DNA of 64,000 nt, taken from Sphaerolaimus hirsutus. Taxonomy: Eukaryota > Nematoda > Chromadorea > Monhysterida > Sphaerolaimidae. Location of the stretch: assembly GCA_964036195.1 (NCBI GenBank), contig OZ038458.1, positions 18,365,832 through 18,429,831 on the forward strand, in the 5' to 3' direction. The translations under genes and the position numbers were made by a program. The notes beneath the pieces were generated by a model. That model worked only from the letters and a program-made list of their open reading frames with translations, was not told the DNA's origin and ran no database searches. Below are positions 48,922-60,900 of this stretch, piece after piece. The stretch's first letter is position 1. Each line of letters begins with the position of its first letter.

Positions 48922-49776
48922 TTAGTAAATATCTCTGTTTTGCACATTAAATTTATGTAGAAAACTCAGTGATTCTGCAAATGTGTGGAAGTTATGGAAA
49001 TGGAGGTGTGTGGATGCGTCTTCTGTAAAAAATAATACAAAATGCGTGGGTGTTTGGCTCAGTTCAATAGCAAAATATTATGCAAAAATAGCCCCAAACA
49101 CTTGAAGAAGCCGACAAGTAGAGCTGCTAAATCAAAGATGATTCACAAACAAAGTGATGACACGAGACACTCAAATACAACCTAACTATAATACATAAAT
49201 ATAAATACAGTCTGTGTATTGGCAGTATGTTTTTCTTCCTAAATATATTTGTCCATCAGAAAAGCTATGACAGGAGGTAAACCTAGATCTTTGTGATTAA
49301 ATACAGCAGGTTGAAAAAGCGCTGAGAGCAGTTTGAATCTTTTGTATTTCATATGTTAGCTCTGTTGTTGTCACGTGTATAGAAATAGAATGGCAGACAA
49401 TTAAACAAAAATAGAAAGACATGCGGACGATGAGTCATTCATAAATTCGTAACTAAAAACATCCCTGACAAGCCAAACATATTTATGGACACGCATAAAA
49501 TCTCACTTTTACGTGGAAACTTGCCTTGATGCTCAGGGAATGTGATGAAATTTTGCAACCGCTGAATGTGTGCACAGATTACGGGAAGTAATACTCCTGG
49601 ATAGCCATTACGTCATAAAATTGACTGAAATCACCGAACAATTGATATCTTCGGAATAGTAACCATTCATTCACGTTGATTTTTGGACATTGTAAAAATA
49701 ATGGTTTTAAAAACGGATTTCATCAAAAATTTCAGAATCATATTTAACTTTATCTGTTTATTGTGATTTATTTTAC
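48922..49776. promoter_or_regulatory. Upstream region of the ALG-2-like gene
   Basis: This stretch should contain the 5' UTR and promoter of the minus-strand gene. No TATA box, CpG-rich island or initiator stands out. No frame supported. Confidence 0.3.
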
Positions 49777-49866
49777 GGCTGAGATAAATTTTGTCATTTA
49801 AATGCGTCATCATGCTGTAAAAGCTGGGCTTCGAGAACGATATCTGGCACCTCTGTCTGCCGTCGT
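49777..49866 (-). CDS. Receptor-like exon fragment (ligand-binding lobe S1)
   Basis: On the minus strand a transposon end GGCCAGCGCCAG is followed by an open frame DGRQRCQISFSKPSFYS and on to a donor AGCC|GTAAAA at 49777. The R-X4-ISFSKP core is very like the S1 segment of ionotropic glutamate receptors (R...IDFSKPF). The matching upstream half appears at 51210-51246 plus 52648-52686, on the other side of two insertions. No membrane exons were found nearby, and the gene below on this strand is ALG-2-like, so this is probably a relic or a gene with enormous introns. Confidence 0.4.
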
Positions 49867-51217
49867 CTGGCGCTGGCCCCGCACCCTGTAAAATGTTAAA
49901 CAAATTTGTCAAGTGAATGACGATGTGAAAAATGGTTGGTCTAATTTTTACAATGTATTTTATCCAACGTTTTACCAATTTTGTCTAATATTAGGCTGTA
50001 AACTAAGTTTCTGAACTATTTTCAAACTATTTTTTGAAATCTCATAGAAATGCACATTTCTGCATCCCATTTTGTTGTACATTGACCGATTTTGATGCCC
50101 TTCGAGTATGTTGGGGTTTTGGGTCTGGGCTAGGCCGAACTGTCTTGGTTTGCTCGAATAATCCCCCAGTCCCGAGATAAGGGGGTCTATAAAATGGTGG
50201 TCATTTTGCACGGATGATCTGCACATTGACTTTTAAGCTTTATAACTTGCCCATTTCTTTGCCGATTTGGATTATTCGACACTTAAAATTATCGGGACAA
50301 CCTGAAGATTCCATTTTTGCGGTCGGATTAGTGATGCCTAAATTCCGTATGCCGATTTGACCCGGTTTTTGAACATGAGTAAAAAAATTGTTTTAACATG
50401 CTATCATATACTTTAAGCAACGAGAATTCATCTAAAAGAAAAATGAGTTCAATATCTCTTTCCAATCAAAAGTTATAGCACTTTGAACTTTCACCTACCG
50501 CTCATAAAATAACCGCATGAAGAACAGTGCATACAGATAATCACAACATAAAAATGAAATCTGCAGGTCATTGTGATCATTTTAAGCATTCATAGGTGAA
50601 AATCGGCAGAGAAATGGCCGAGATATAGAGTTTTGAATTTGCATGCTTTGTTCTTCATGCAGTAATTTATATTTATGGTTTGGGGGTGCAAGTTTAAAGT
50701 CCTGTAACTTTTGACTGGAAAGAGATATTAAAACAATTTTTGGGTCAGATTTATTCTTTTTGTCTAAAGTATATGATTAAAAAGTATTATTATGACTATT
50801 TTTCATGTTTAAAAACTGGTTCAAATCGGCATACGGAATTTAGACATCACTAATCCGACCGCAAAAATGGAATCTTCGGGTAGTTTCGATCATTTTAATT
50901 GTTGAATGATCGAAATCGACTCAGAAATGGCCAAGTTATTAAGCTTCAAACTTAACGTACAGATAATCTGTGCAAAATGACCACCATTATATAGACCCCT
51001 TTATCTAGGGACTGGGGGATTATACGAGCAAACCAAAACAATTCGTCAATGCCCAGACCCCAAACCCCAACATACTCGAAGGGCATCAAAATCGGCCAAT
51101 GTACAACAGAATGGGACGCAGGAATGCGCATCTCTATGAGATCGTAAAAATATATAAGAAACTTAGTTTACACCCTAATACACAATTCATTATTCATCAG
51201 ATGTAGGACTGGCCCCT
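49865..51217. mobile_element. CAGTCCC-family element with nested 1.2-kb fold-back
   Basis: Left end CTGGCGCTGGCCCCGCACCC then CTGTAAAATG, right end GGACTGGCCCCTG. Inside, 49987-51180 is a fold-back with near-perfect arms (TAGGCTGTAAACTAAGTTTC and its inverse). Confidence 0.7.
49987..51180. repeat. 1.2-kb fold-back palindrome
   Basis: Arms match through CATACTCGAAGGGCATCAAA, CCTTATC and the turn near 50.58 kb. Non-coding. Confidence 0.88.
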
Positions 51218-52686
51218 GAAATGCTAACCGGCAAAGAAGACCTGTTGTCGGCATTAGTGATGTAAAAGCGCCATGGCGCTGGCGCCTGGCGCTAGCACCA
51301 AAGCAAAAAGCGCCATGGCGCTTTTGGCGCTTGGCGCCTTTTTCCTGTGGCGCCATTGGCGCTTGGCGCTGTGCTACGGAAAAGCGCCATGGCGCTTTTG
51401 GCGCTTGGCGCTATGAAGCCGTGGCGCCATTGGCGCTTGGCGCTAGCGTTTTAAAAAGCGCCAAAAAAGCGCCAAGCAGTTCAACAAATATTTCATCATT
51501 TTCTACAAAAAGAGCTTGTGTGTAAAATTTAAATAAGTAAATGTGCTACTGTGAGTGTATTCCAGGAAAAAAAATCCCTCTTCTTGCTTATTTTGTCAAA
51601 CATGTCAATGGAATTACAAGGATATTCAACATTTGCCCCATATAATGGCCCTCCACACACTTGTTTTCAATGACACCCAATGGCAAATAGTTGCCAACCT
51701 ACTTCAAAGCTTAGCTTGCTGACGAGCCAACGAACAACGTTCAAATGCAAAGTGTTACATTATGTTGCAATCATAGGCGGCACAAGGTCCCAATTTGTGC
51801 TTGTGACATTCACAATCACATTGGCTAAAATTTGACCTTGTGCACTTTTTACTAGGTAAACTGGGTATTTCTGCTTGTGACACCGAAAATTCCGCTTGTG
51901 ACATTCACAAGCGCACAAGCACTTACACCGCCTATGGTTGCAATTGAAGTTGAAGTGTTGAAAACAATATACCTAGTTGTATCATATGTGCAATGCACGG
52001 CTGGTATAATATCAAGGATGTTTACAACAATGGTTAGTGTTACTCATGAGCAAGCTTTGAATTGAGATAGGAACTATTGGTTTACATTGAGTGTCATTAT
52101 CACCTGGTGTGTGTGTGTAGAGCCAATCCGACTATAGACCTGTATAGTACGCACAGAAGATGAATGTATCCCACCAAATCGGAGGGGAGCGTCAGCACCA
52201 GCCAATGGAGGTCAGGCACACAAAAATGCGGACATAGACACGTTCAACTCAAATATACAATATCCAAAAATATGAACACGTTTTTTAAATGGTTTGCCAT
52301 CATAGACCCAAACTCCCAAGTCCTAACTATAAAACAATCCTGACACTATAAAGAAAAAAAACGACTTAGGTATATCCTGCGTCTTAAATGACAAAAAGAG
52401 CCCTGCATTAGCATGGCTGCGCTTTATGGGAAGCAAAATTTTTTTGGCGCTGGCGCTATTGGCGCTTGGCGCCAACATCCTCTGGCGCCATTGGCGCTTG
52501 GCGCCGCGGTCTAGAAAAGCGCCATGGCGCTTTTGGCGCTTGGCGCTATTTTGCTGTAACGCCATTGGCGCTTGGCGCTAAGATCTAGAAAGCGCCATGG
52601 CGCTTTTGGCGCTTGGCGCCAAAAGTCTGGCGCTTTTTACATCACTAGTCGGCATCACTCCTCAGAACCAAAACCATCTTTAGTCG
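51210..52686 (-). pseudogene. Receptor-like S1 exon interrupted by a hAT-like element
   Basis: A strong acceptor (CTCTATTTTTAG) at 52687 opens 13 codons (RLKMVLVLRSDAD) ending at the duplication GTCGGCAT. After the element the frame resumes at 51246 (NRSSLPVSI) and me­ets the CAGGGGCC end of the next transposon. Joined, it resembles the S1 stretch G-X-aD-X-slpvsI that precedes R...FSKP, found at 49777-49866. As it stands the element places TAG directly in frame after the duplication. So the exon is dead unless the element is removed. Confidence 0.4.
51255..52647. mobile_element. hAT-like TAGTGATG element with GGCGCC arms
   Basis: TAGTGATGTAAAAGCGCC to GCGCTTTTTACATCACTA; exact duplication GTCGGCAT (51247-51254, 52648-52655). 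Arms are arrays of GGCGCTTGGCGC. The middle is about 0.9 kb of unique sequence with no transposase. Confidence 0.9.
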
Positions 52687-53158
52687 CTAAAAATAGAGAC
52701 ATACAGTAGCTATACATAAAGTAAACATGTAAAAAATAAGTAAAAAGTGTTCGATTGCTTCAATTATTTAAATATAACACCGGAAATGTTTGCCTATCAT
52801 TTGCCGTGATGAAACGTCCCTTGTCTTTAATGAAGCTTTTGCAAACAACAGTTTTGTGATGCGACAGGTTTGTCATCCAAATTTGAGAACTGAGGAATAT
52901 GTAAAAATATAACTCAGAAATACAAAAAAAAATTTTTCAAATTTCAACTCAAAAGTAAACGTAAAAGCACTTTGAGCCAGTTGAGAACATGATATGATAC
53001 GTATTTTTAAAGTAAAAGTAAATTCGTTTTTTATTGGAACTACCTATTCAATGCAGGTACATCATCCACCATAATAACTGTACTGACGCCTCACAAATGG
53101 TGTAGCGTCAGGACAGGAGTGTAATTTTAAAAAGTAGCTAGGTACTGTTAAATGTTAG

Positions 53159-53264
53159 AAAAAGTTTCCAAAGTACTTATCTACAAAATATCTGGAAGGC
53201 GACGACAGGCTGAATTATATTCAAATTGCATGGTATTTATTTACGGGTCAGGCCTATTATGCAT
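53159..53264 (+). CDS. Weak candidate upstream exon of the receptor gene
   Basis: After ATGTTAG an open frame of 35 codons plus one base (YLEGDDRLNYIQIAWYLF) reaches TATGCAT|GTAAAC. That donor lies in the terminal repeat of the element 53258-54722. Its phase fits the acceptor CACAG at 54729. Could be the end of the amino-terminal domain, but composition is unremarkable. Confidence 0.22.
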
Positions 53265-53384
53265 GTAAACCCATTACGCATCTAGGTACATCATTATAGA
53301 CAGACACATTATATCCGCAGGGCGCAGGGGTAAGAAAGGGGGGGATTCCCCACACGAAACTGCCCAGCTATCTATCTATATACT

Positions 53385-53631
53385 CCGGTTACTTTACACC
53401 CTGCACGCGTGGTTCCCGCTGGAAGTGTGCCAATGATGGTTAACGCGTCCGAGTTTCATAAAAAGATGACAAAATTGATTGTTGTTATAATGTTATTCAT
53501 TAACATATTCACATCAATGAATTTTTTTCATATTTTTAGGAAATCGCATGATTTAATAATCATTGGCACGCTTCCAACACGAGACATAAATCAGTGCGAG
53601 GGCAGAGTATCACGTACGCCGAGTATACCAG
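53385..53631. mobile_element. CACTTTACACC/GTGCCAATG element
   Basis: ATACTCCGGTTACTTTACAC to ACGCCGAGTATA, with the inner inverted pair GGAAGTGTGCCAATGAT/ATCATTGGCACGCTTCC. Related copies lie at 12.63, 59.17, 60.33 and (inverted) 62.26 kb. Confidence 0.75.
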
Positions 53632-53801
53632 AGGCAAATTTTTTTGGTTACTTTTCCCTGAACAGAACCCCCCCCCCTTCAAATTGCCTAGCTATCAAGC
53701 TATTTGGATAGCTTTTGAGCAATTTTACCCAAATTTTCACCCAAAGTCACTAATTTTCATACTTTTATAAATTTTCACCTTTAAAATCACTAGGTCATGT
53801 G

Positions 53802-54635
53802 CAACGATGGAAACAACACAGAAATTGAACACAGAAACTCATTGAGTTTCTGTGTTTTTGTTTGACACAGAAACATGGAAACTCAGAATTTTAGAAAAAC
53901 TCAAAACTCAAATGAGTTTTTTATTGGAGAACATGGAAACACAGAAACACGGGAACACAGAAAAGTTTTTTGAGTTTTTTCATTGGATTTGAGGAATACT
54001 GTGCTGTGTTTAACTGAACAAGTAAGAAATGTGCATGATTACATATCAACAGATAACAAAGGGTCCAACTTTAATGACAAATAACAAAATACAACCTAAT
54101 TAACAAAATGGCACCTGGTCATTCTGACAATGATAGGATATGTGATTGACACTGACTGATTGACAAAGACACTTGCACCCACCACTTGCTCCACAGAGGT
54201 GAGGGCTCATCCCAAACCTTCCAAAAGAATAACCTGGTCACTTGTAAGGTATTATTTACAACTCTAATGCGTCAAAAGATGAGTTAGTCAAGTGAAACCA
54301 GTAAAGTAAAATGTCATCAAAAATGCCAAATGTTAAAAATTTAATTTGACATTTTGCATGACTGTTTACACTTTTCAGCACATTTTAAAGGGTCCCTGAA
54401 CATGCATAAACTAATTTGTGATGAGAAAACTACTGTTTTTGCATTGAACCACTGTATTTCAGTAAAAACTTACATTTTATGAAAAAAACTTGAGTTTTTA
54501 CAACAAAAAAAAAACAGGAAAAAAACAGAGTTACTCAATTTTTTTTTCGTGAAAAAAAATTAAAACCCAGGTATTCATTTTTGAAAAACTCAAAACACAG
54601 AAAGTATTTTTTTCTGGAGAACTTACCCATCGTTG
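53802..54635. mobile_element. hAT-like CAACGATGG element
   Basis: CAACGATGGAAAC to CCCATCGTTG; exact duplication GTCATGTG (53794-53801, 54636-54643). Arms repeat GAAACACAGAAACTC and AAACTCAAAAC words. Confidence 0.9.
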
Positions 54636-54729
54636 GTCATGTGTTTTATTGCATATTTCAGCATGCCTGATATTAAAAAATGCGTTCTGGTTCTAGATGC
54701 ATAATGGGTTTACATGCGTAATGGCACAG

Positions 54730-54921
54730 GGCTTTTATTTACCATAGAAAAAAACCCTAAAAACAAGACCAAATCCAACTCCACCTCCAATACAATTTCT
54801 ATCTCCGATTGGTCAGCATCAAAAATGAATCTGACTGTACCAAAACTGCCCGTAATCACCATTGGTGTTCCCAATGACTTCAGAGAATATGTAGATCCAT
54901 GCATAATTCTTTCAAAGTCGG
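54730..54921 (+). CDS. Receptor exon: end of amino-terminal domain and start of S1
   Basis: Acceptor GGCACAG at 54729 lies seven bases beyond a transposon end. The frame opens LLFTIEKN, has two N-glycosylation-type sites (NKT, NST), then a Trp (ISDWSA) and the S1 strand LPVITIGVPNDFREYVDPC. Donor TCGG|GTGCAC at 54921, phase 1. The frame would stay open to a TGA at 54965 if unspliced. Confidence 0.5.
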
Positions 54922-57900
54922 GTGCACTGTCAAAGACAACGGTCGCCCGCGGGCTTGTCGATTGAATTTGTTGTTTGGGGCGGATCCTGCACGCGATTTG
55001 GATTGACGGAAAGGTTTACAGTTTTCGATATTATTATTTTGTAGGTACGGTATATTTGATATTAATTTACCTAAATGTAAAGTAGACAGAGTTTTCACCG
55101 TATGATTCTATGCAATGAAATAGTGTGACAAAATGTGCAAGTCATCCTCAATGCTCGACGATTCAAGCCTGAGCGAAATGTTGGCACTGAGCCAAAAATA
55201 CGTTGTTCAAGTGATGACTTTCAGGTGATAAATGTCAAGTGACTGATGTTATGTCGAATGCCATGTGATAACTTTCAGGTAATAAATGTCAACTGTTTTT
55301 TCAAATGATTCATGTAGGTATCTAGTATTTACCGTATTTCCTCGAAATACCCTCAGGCGGTTTAATTTTGCAAATAAGTGCAAATTTTAAGGAGGATTAA
55401 TCGAGGGAGTGGTATTTCGATGGGTTATTTGGTCATAAGCTCACACAGAACTAGGGGTATTTCGGGGGTGGGGGTAGTTCAGGGAAATACGGTAGGTGCA
55501 AAAATAAGTGTAACTTTTGCACAATTAGTGTTAGTTTATGTTGTAATGCACATTAAATCAATTTGACACGCCCCCCACTCACCGACAACCGCCGGCATCC
55601 GATCTAGAAGAGGTAACTCTACGCGGTAAACTGAGCACCGACTCCGGGTGCACGCAGCGCGGCATGACCGGCGACATGCTCTTGCTGTTGGACACATACC
55701 TGCGGCGCATGGGCATCGCCGCTCTCAAATACGTGCACATTGAACAGTCGGATTTCGATTCGGCAGTGCGCTATTTCGAACGGGGTCAAATTGACTGCGT
55801 GGGCACAACTAACGATGGCAAAAAAAGATTCGAAAATTCGAAAACATTTTCGAATTTTCGAATTTTTTCATAATTTTCGAATTTTTATTCCACCCCTGAA
55901 AAAACACTTAAAAATCGATTTATTTTTCAAAAAATTCGAAAATTCGAAAATTCAAAAATTCGAAAATAGTTTTCGAATTTTTCAGGGAATTCAAGGCGAC
56001 AAAACACACTCTTAAGTTCAGCGTGCAAAATAAAGCGACAATTGATATGTGGTGGGTCTGAAAAAGACTGATGTAATAGAAAAAAACCATAAAACATTGA
56101 AATGGGGTCCGCGGCAACAGCAGCGGACCCGACACATATATTGAGGAATGCACTGAGCCGTGCCGTGAACAATTAGAACCGCGGCGCAGAAACGGGGACG
56201 CAGGTCCATCAAAAAGTCCGAGGGGCAGTTACCGTATTTCTTCGATTTTATTGACTGTCAATGTATTCTTCAGATGCCCTCCAAACCCGTCAAAGTAATC
56301 GAGCATGGCCATGTAAATGAACAGTCAATAAAATCGAAGAAATACGGTATATACACAAGCGTTTTTTTTGGAAGGTGTTCAGAAATGGTGCAAAATCACA
56401 GTGAAATTAAGGTTAAAAGGGGTTCCAAACATGAAAACAGTCCAAATACTGTGTTTTAAGCTCAAAATTCAACATTTTGTGAAAAAGATTCGAAAATTGA
56501 CAAAAAAAGATTCGAAAATTCGAAAATTAAATTCGAAATTCGAAAATTCATTTGGGAAAAAATTCGAAAATTCGAAAATTCATTAAGGAAAAAACACTTA
56601 AAAATTTAAATACTTTTTTTCGGGGGGTTTGCCATCGTTAGGCACAACGTGGTTTTATTCCGACAGCAGGTGTCAATCCCAGAGTCTGTAAAATGACATG
56701 TAAAATTTCAAATGGCATGTGAAGTGTCAAAAGTCATGTAAAATGCGCTGCAAAATGGCAAACGTACGTTTGCCATTTTGCAGGGCATTTTACATGACTT
56801 TTAACACTTTGCATGACGTTTTACATTTTACAGGGAATTTTACATGGTCTGGGACTGCCCCCAGGGCGCGCGCTGTTCGCATGCCACAATCCATACACAC
56901 CGGTGGGTTCCATGTAGATGAAGGAATGGAGGGATATGGAAGGAGTCAATCAGATAACAATAAAACGAAACCCTGAATTTTAGCAACACTGCACCAGAGT
57001 TGCGAAAGCGTATTTAAGCTTACCCAAAATACCCGGGTAAATGGGTATTTATACTTACGCTTACGCTTTCATAAAATACCCGTACGCTTTATTACGCTTT
57101 CCCGGCCGAAATACCCGGGTACTAAAAGTGTAAAAAAGCTTTTCACACAGTCCGGTTTTACGCTTTTGAATAAGTGTCAAACCACAGAAAAGAAAGTGAA
57201 CGAAACTGCGTACCAAAAAAAGTGACTGTGTGTGTGCAATAATGCACTGGAAATAGCGGCACATGTATTTACAAGTTGTGTCGCAATCGCAATATGAATG
57301 TTTGGTTTATACAGTGTCGCCAAGCACAATCGTGGCTTTAGATTAGACATTTTGGTGCTGAAAATGGATGGATTCCAACGACGATGTGGTCGTCTTCAAC
57401 AGTACTAAGTCAGAGTTAGAAAATGAAGATGACCTTAGTGTTACTGCCGATGAATTGCCAATGAATTGAATGAATCTAAGGGCAGACTACGAAGTGGTCG
57501 TAAAAATTTTTTCGCTGGGAGCTTGATTTTGCAAGAATTCACTGAGAAAAACTCTCTTAAAGAATTTTACGCTTACGCTTTTTTTACGCTTTTCTAGGTA
57601 TTTTAAAAATACCTTACGCTTTGAGTATCCATACTCAAAATTTGGGAAGTGTATTTACGCTTACGCTTATGCTTTCCAAAAATACCGGTATTTTAACAAC
57701 TCTGCACTGCACCATAGTTGTTAAAACGTATTTACGTTGAGTCGATAAATACGTATACTTGCGTACTGCGTAAATACATTTACGTTTCCTCCCAAAAAAA
57801 TACCGGTACTCACATACACACGTACTTTTTGAAAGAAATACAGAAAACGTATTCTAAGGGGACAGAAAATGTCATTTTGCCAGGCAGAAAATGACAAACA

Positions 57901-60900
57901 TAGGACATTTTCCTAAGAAGTACTTATCAGGTGAGAAAAACACACATTTTTGATGTATTTCTGAGTAAAAATTAAAAAACACCAATTTTTGCATTTTTTT
58001 TTGTGAGAAAAATACTCACTTTTACGTTTTCTGTGAGAAAACATACCCATTTTTACGTTTTCCCTGGAAAAAAACACTCATTTTTACGTTTTTTTTCTGG
58101 AAAGTAAAACAGTGTTTTACTCACCTTATATGCAGTGTAAAAGTAAAAATAAAATACTTTACGTTTTCTGTACTCATGTGTGAGTAAAATAAAAATACTT
58201 TACGTTTACGTTTAGTTTAAAATAAGTTCAGTACTTTTGACAACTCTGCACGGCACCCAATGGCTCTGCGCACACTAGTATAGTATGTACACACCCGAAA
58301 TTTGGGAAACTCATATTTACATCTGTTTTGAACAGATTTGAGTTTACAAGAATGAAAAGTTTGTCAACTACAGTCGACGGGGATTTCAACATCATTCATC
58401 CTGGTAAACTCAAATGTGATCAAAACAGAGTTTCCCAAAATTCCACGGTGTACTAGTAAACGTGGCCATAATACCCCGCCCTTTTTAGCATATAATACAA
58501 GCAAGTAATTTCACATTATGGAGCCCTCCCATAACCAACCCACCACACAGGTTCAGCCCTATGGATGACGGCAGTTCACGATGACTTCAGTCAAATAATG
58601 AAACAAGCATACCGCGCATTTGTGCCAACCGCATTTCAACTGCTTTCCAGTCTACTCGGTGCCATTTTTGTTATTTTAATTGTCAGGCACTTGCTGCTTC
58701 AGAGTGTTCCCGTAAGAATGTTTGGTCTTAAAAAGGTGGGTGAGGGATCTAGCAGGTACCGTATTTCCTGGAAATACAGCCAGGGGAGTTATCGTTTCAG
58801 AATGGAAATTTTGAGGGGGTATTTTGAGGGGGGTTTAGAACATACAAACGTAGATAGCTATACAAACTATTTGCTCTGTGTAGTTGCGATGCGAATTGGC
58901 CCCAATAAATACATCATGTAGATTGCATACATGATGTACCTCATTCAAGAAGGGAGTTATTTCGGGGGGGGGGGGGTACTTTTTCCGCAGCTCGGTTAAA
59001 CCTGGGGGTATTCCGAGGGGGGTAAATTGAAGGGGAGTATTTCGAGGAAATACGGTATGCAGGTATTTATAAATATTGCCAATGAGTCAAACTATTTATA
59101 AATAGAAATTCGCTGACAAAGTTGCTTTCGTGAAACCACTGGAAAGAACCTTATAATTCCCAATAACCACATATACTCTGGTTACTTTACACCCTGCACG
59201 CGTGGTTCCCGCTGGAAGTGTGCCAACGATGTTTAGCGCGTCCGAGTTTCATAAAACGATGACAAAATTGATTGTTGTTATAATGTTATTCATTAACATA
59301 TTCACATCGATGAATTTTTATCTTTTTACGGAAATCGCATGACTTAACAATCATTGGCACGCTTCCAACACGAGACATAAATCAGTGCGACGGCAGAGTA
59401 TCATGTACGCCGAGTATACAGGCACAGCCAAGCGCCGACACCGACAGGGGCATGCGCTTGTGGGACCAGCTGCGCTACATCCTGCCGCACTCGTCGGCGC
59501 CCAGACCCAGTGCGGCCGCGCCGCGGCGGGCGACCGGCGCACTGCTGACATTCCTGCTGGCTGTGGTGGTCGCAGATCAACATGTCGCACAGACACGCTT
59601 GAAACACAGAATCTGTGTTTTGATTGTTGTGTTGTGTTCTGGCTGTAGAGATATACCTAAATACGTGAACAGACCGCGTGCACAGCAAAAAATGGGTTTC
59701 CAAAATGTCCAAAAATATCCTGTTTGTTCTCATTTATTCCCATTTTTGGGTATGTTTTAGTCTAGTCTTTACTATGATCCTACATGAAAATTTCTGACGA
59801 AATAATAACCCCCCTTGAATAGGCCCACCTCGAATTAACCCCCTTTAAAATGGGGGTTATAATAAACTCCCTGGGGGTATTCCGAGGAAATACGGTAGGT
59901 ATTTTCTTTCTCAAAAAAACACAAAACATCTACTCAAAGAAAAAGACATGTTTGGTCACACTATTTTACTCACTGTACCAGAAATTGTTGCTGGCAGATC
60001 TGCTGCGCAGAGACACACGTGTCTCAGCTGATATCAAAACTTTTGACGAATTAGTTGAGGCACTCCAAAGCAACCAGGTGCCGATTTCTCAAATGGAAGA
60101 GAGAAAATACAAGTCATCAGTGGCGGGTCAATTAATAAATAATTTTTCTCGCGGTTTCTTGATATCCTCCATCGAAAATTAGAGTGGCGCCATGCGCCAA
60201 ATTGCTGGCAAAAACAGCACCAAGCGCCAATGGCGCCATGGCGTCACTCAAAATGAACGCGACGGACGCCTGATGGCGCCATAAAAAAGCGCCATTCCAT
60301 CACTACACATCACTATTGGATTAAGTTATACAGTAGTCACTTTACACCCTGCACGCGCGGTTCTCCCTGGCAGCGTGCCAACGATTTTTTTACGCCTACA
60401 ATTTTCATAAAAAGTTGAAAGAAGTCATCTCTGTTATAACGCTATACGTTAAAAAATTCACAACAATGATTTTTTTCATTTTTATACGAAAATCGCTTGC
60501 TTTATCATCATTGGCACGCTTCCAACGTGAGACATAAATGAGTGCGATGGCAGAGTATCATGTTCGCTGAGTATACCACCCATGACTTGTAAATATTTGC
60601 ACTGGTCCACTAGCGGAATTGGCTCCAGGTGTCCCTACTGCAGATGCGCCCAGATTGGTGGTTTGCTCAGCAGATTGAAAAATCCATGGCGCCACCATAT
60701 CTCAGATTGAGACAGGCACTAGCTAACAATCCAATGGTTTTCGCAGGTACCGAGGATAGACTCGGTGAAATGATACTCAATGGTGTGTGGTGTACTTTCA
60801 CTTCACTCATTTCATCATTTAAATGGTACAGTGAAGCTGCAGGTGGCTGCGAAAACTGTATTTGATAAGCTTGTCTACTTTTCAATATAAAAAGCTGATC

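Larger units (their letters stand above)
53258..54722. mobile_element. Element with GCATGTAAACCCATTA termini and nested insertions
   Basis: ATTATGCATGTAAACCCATT at the left and AATGGGTTTACATGCGTAAT at the right. Inside are a CACTTTACACC element (53385-53631) and the hAT-like element 53802-54635. Confidence 0.65.

Noticed and set aside
57375-57476. 33-codon acidic frame MDSNDDVVVF...
   Set aside because: Ends inside a hAT-like element after few codons; noted there as a possible transposase relic only.
59351-59733. Minus-strand and alternative plus frames over the G+C-rich pore exon
   Set aside because: They are shadows; the phase 0 plus frame continues the receptor from the M1 exon and into M3.
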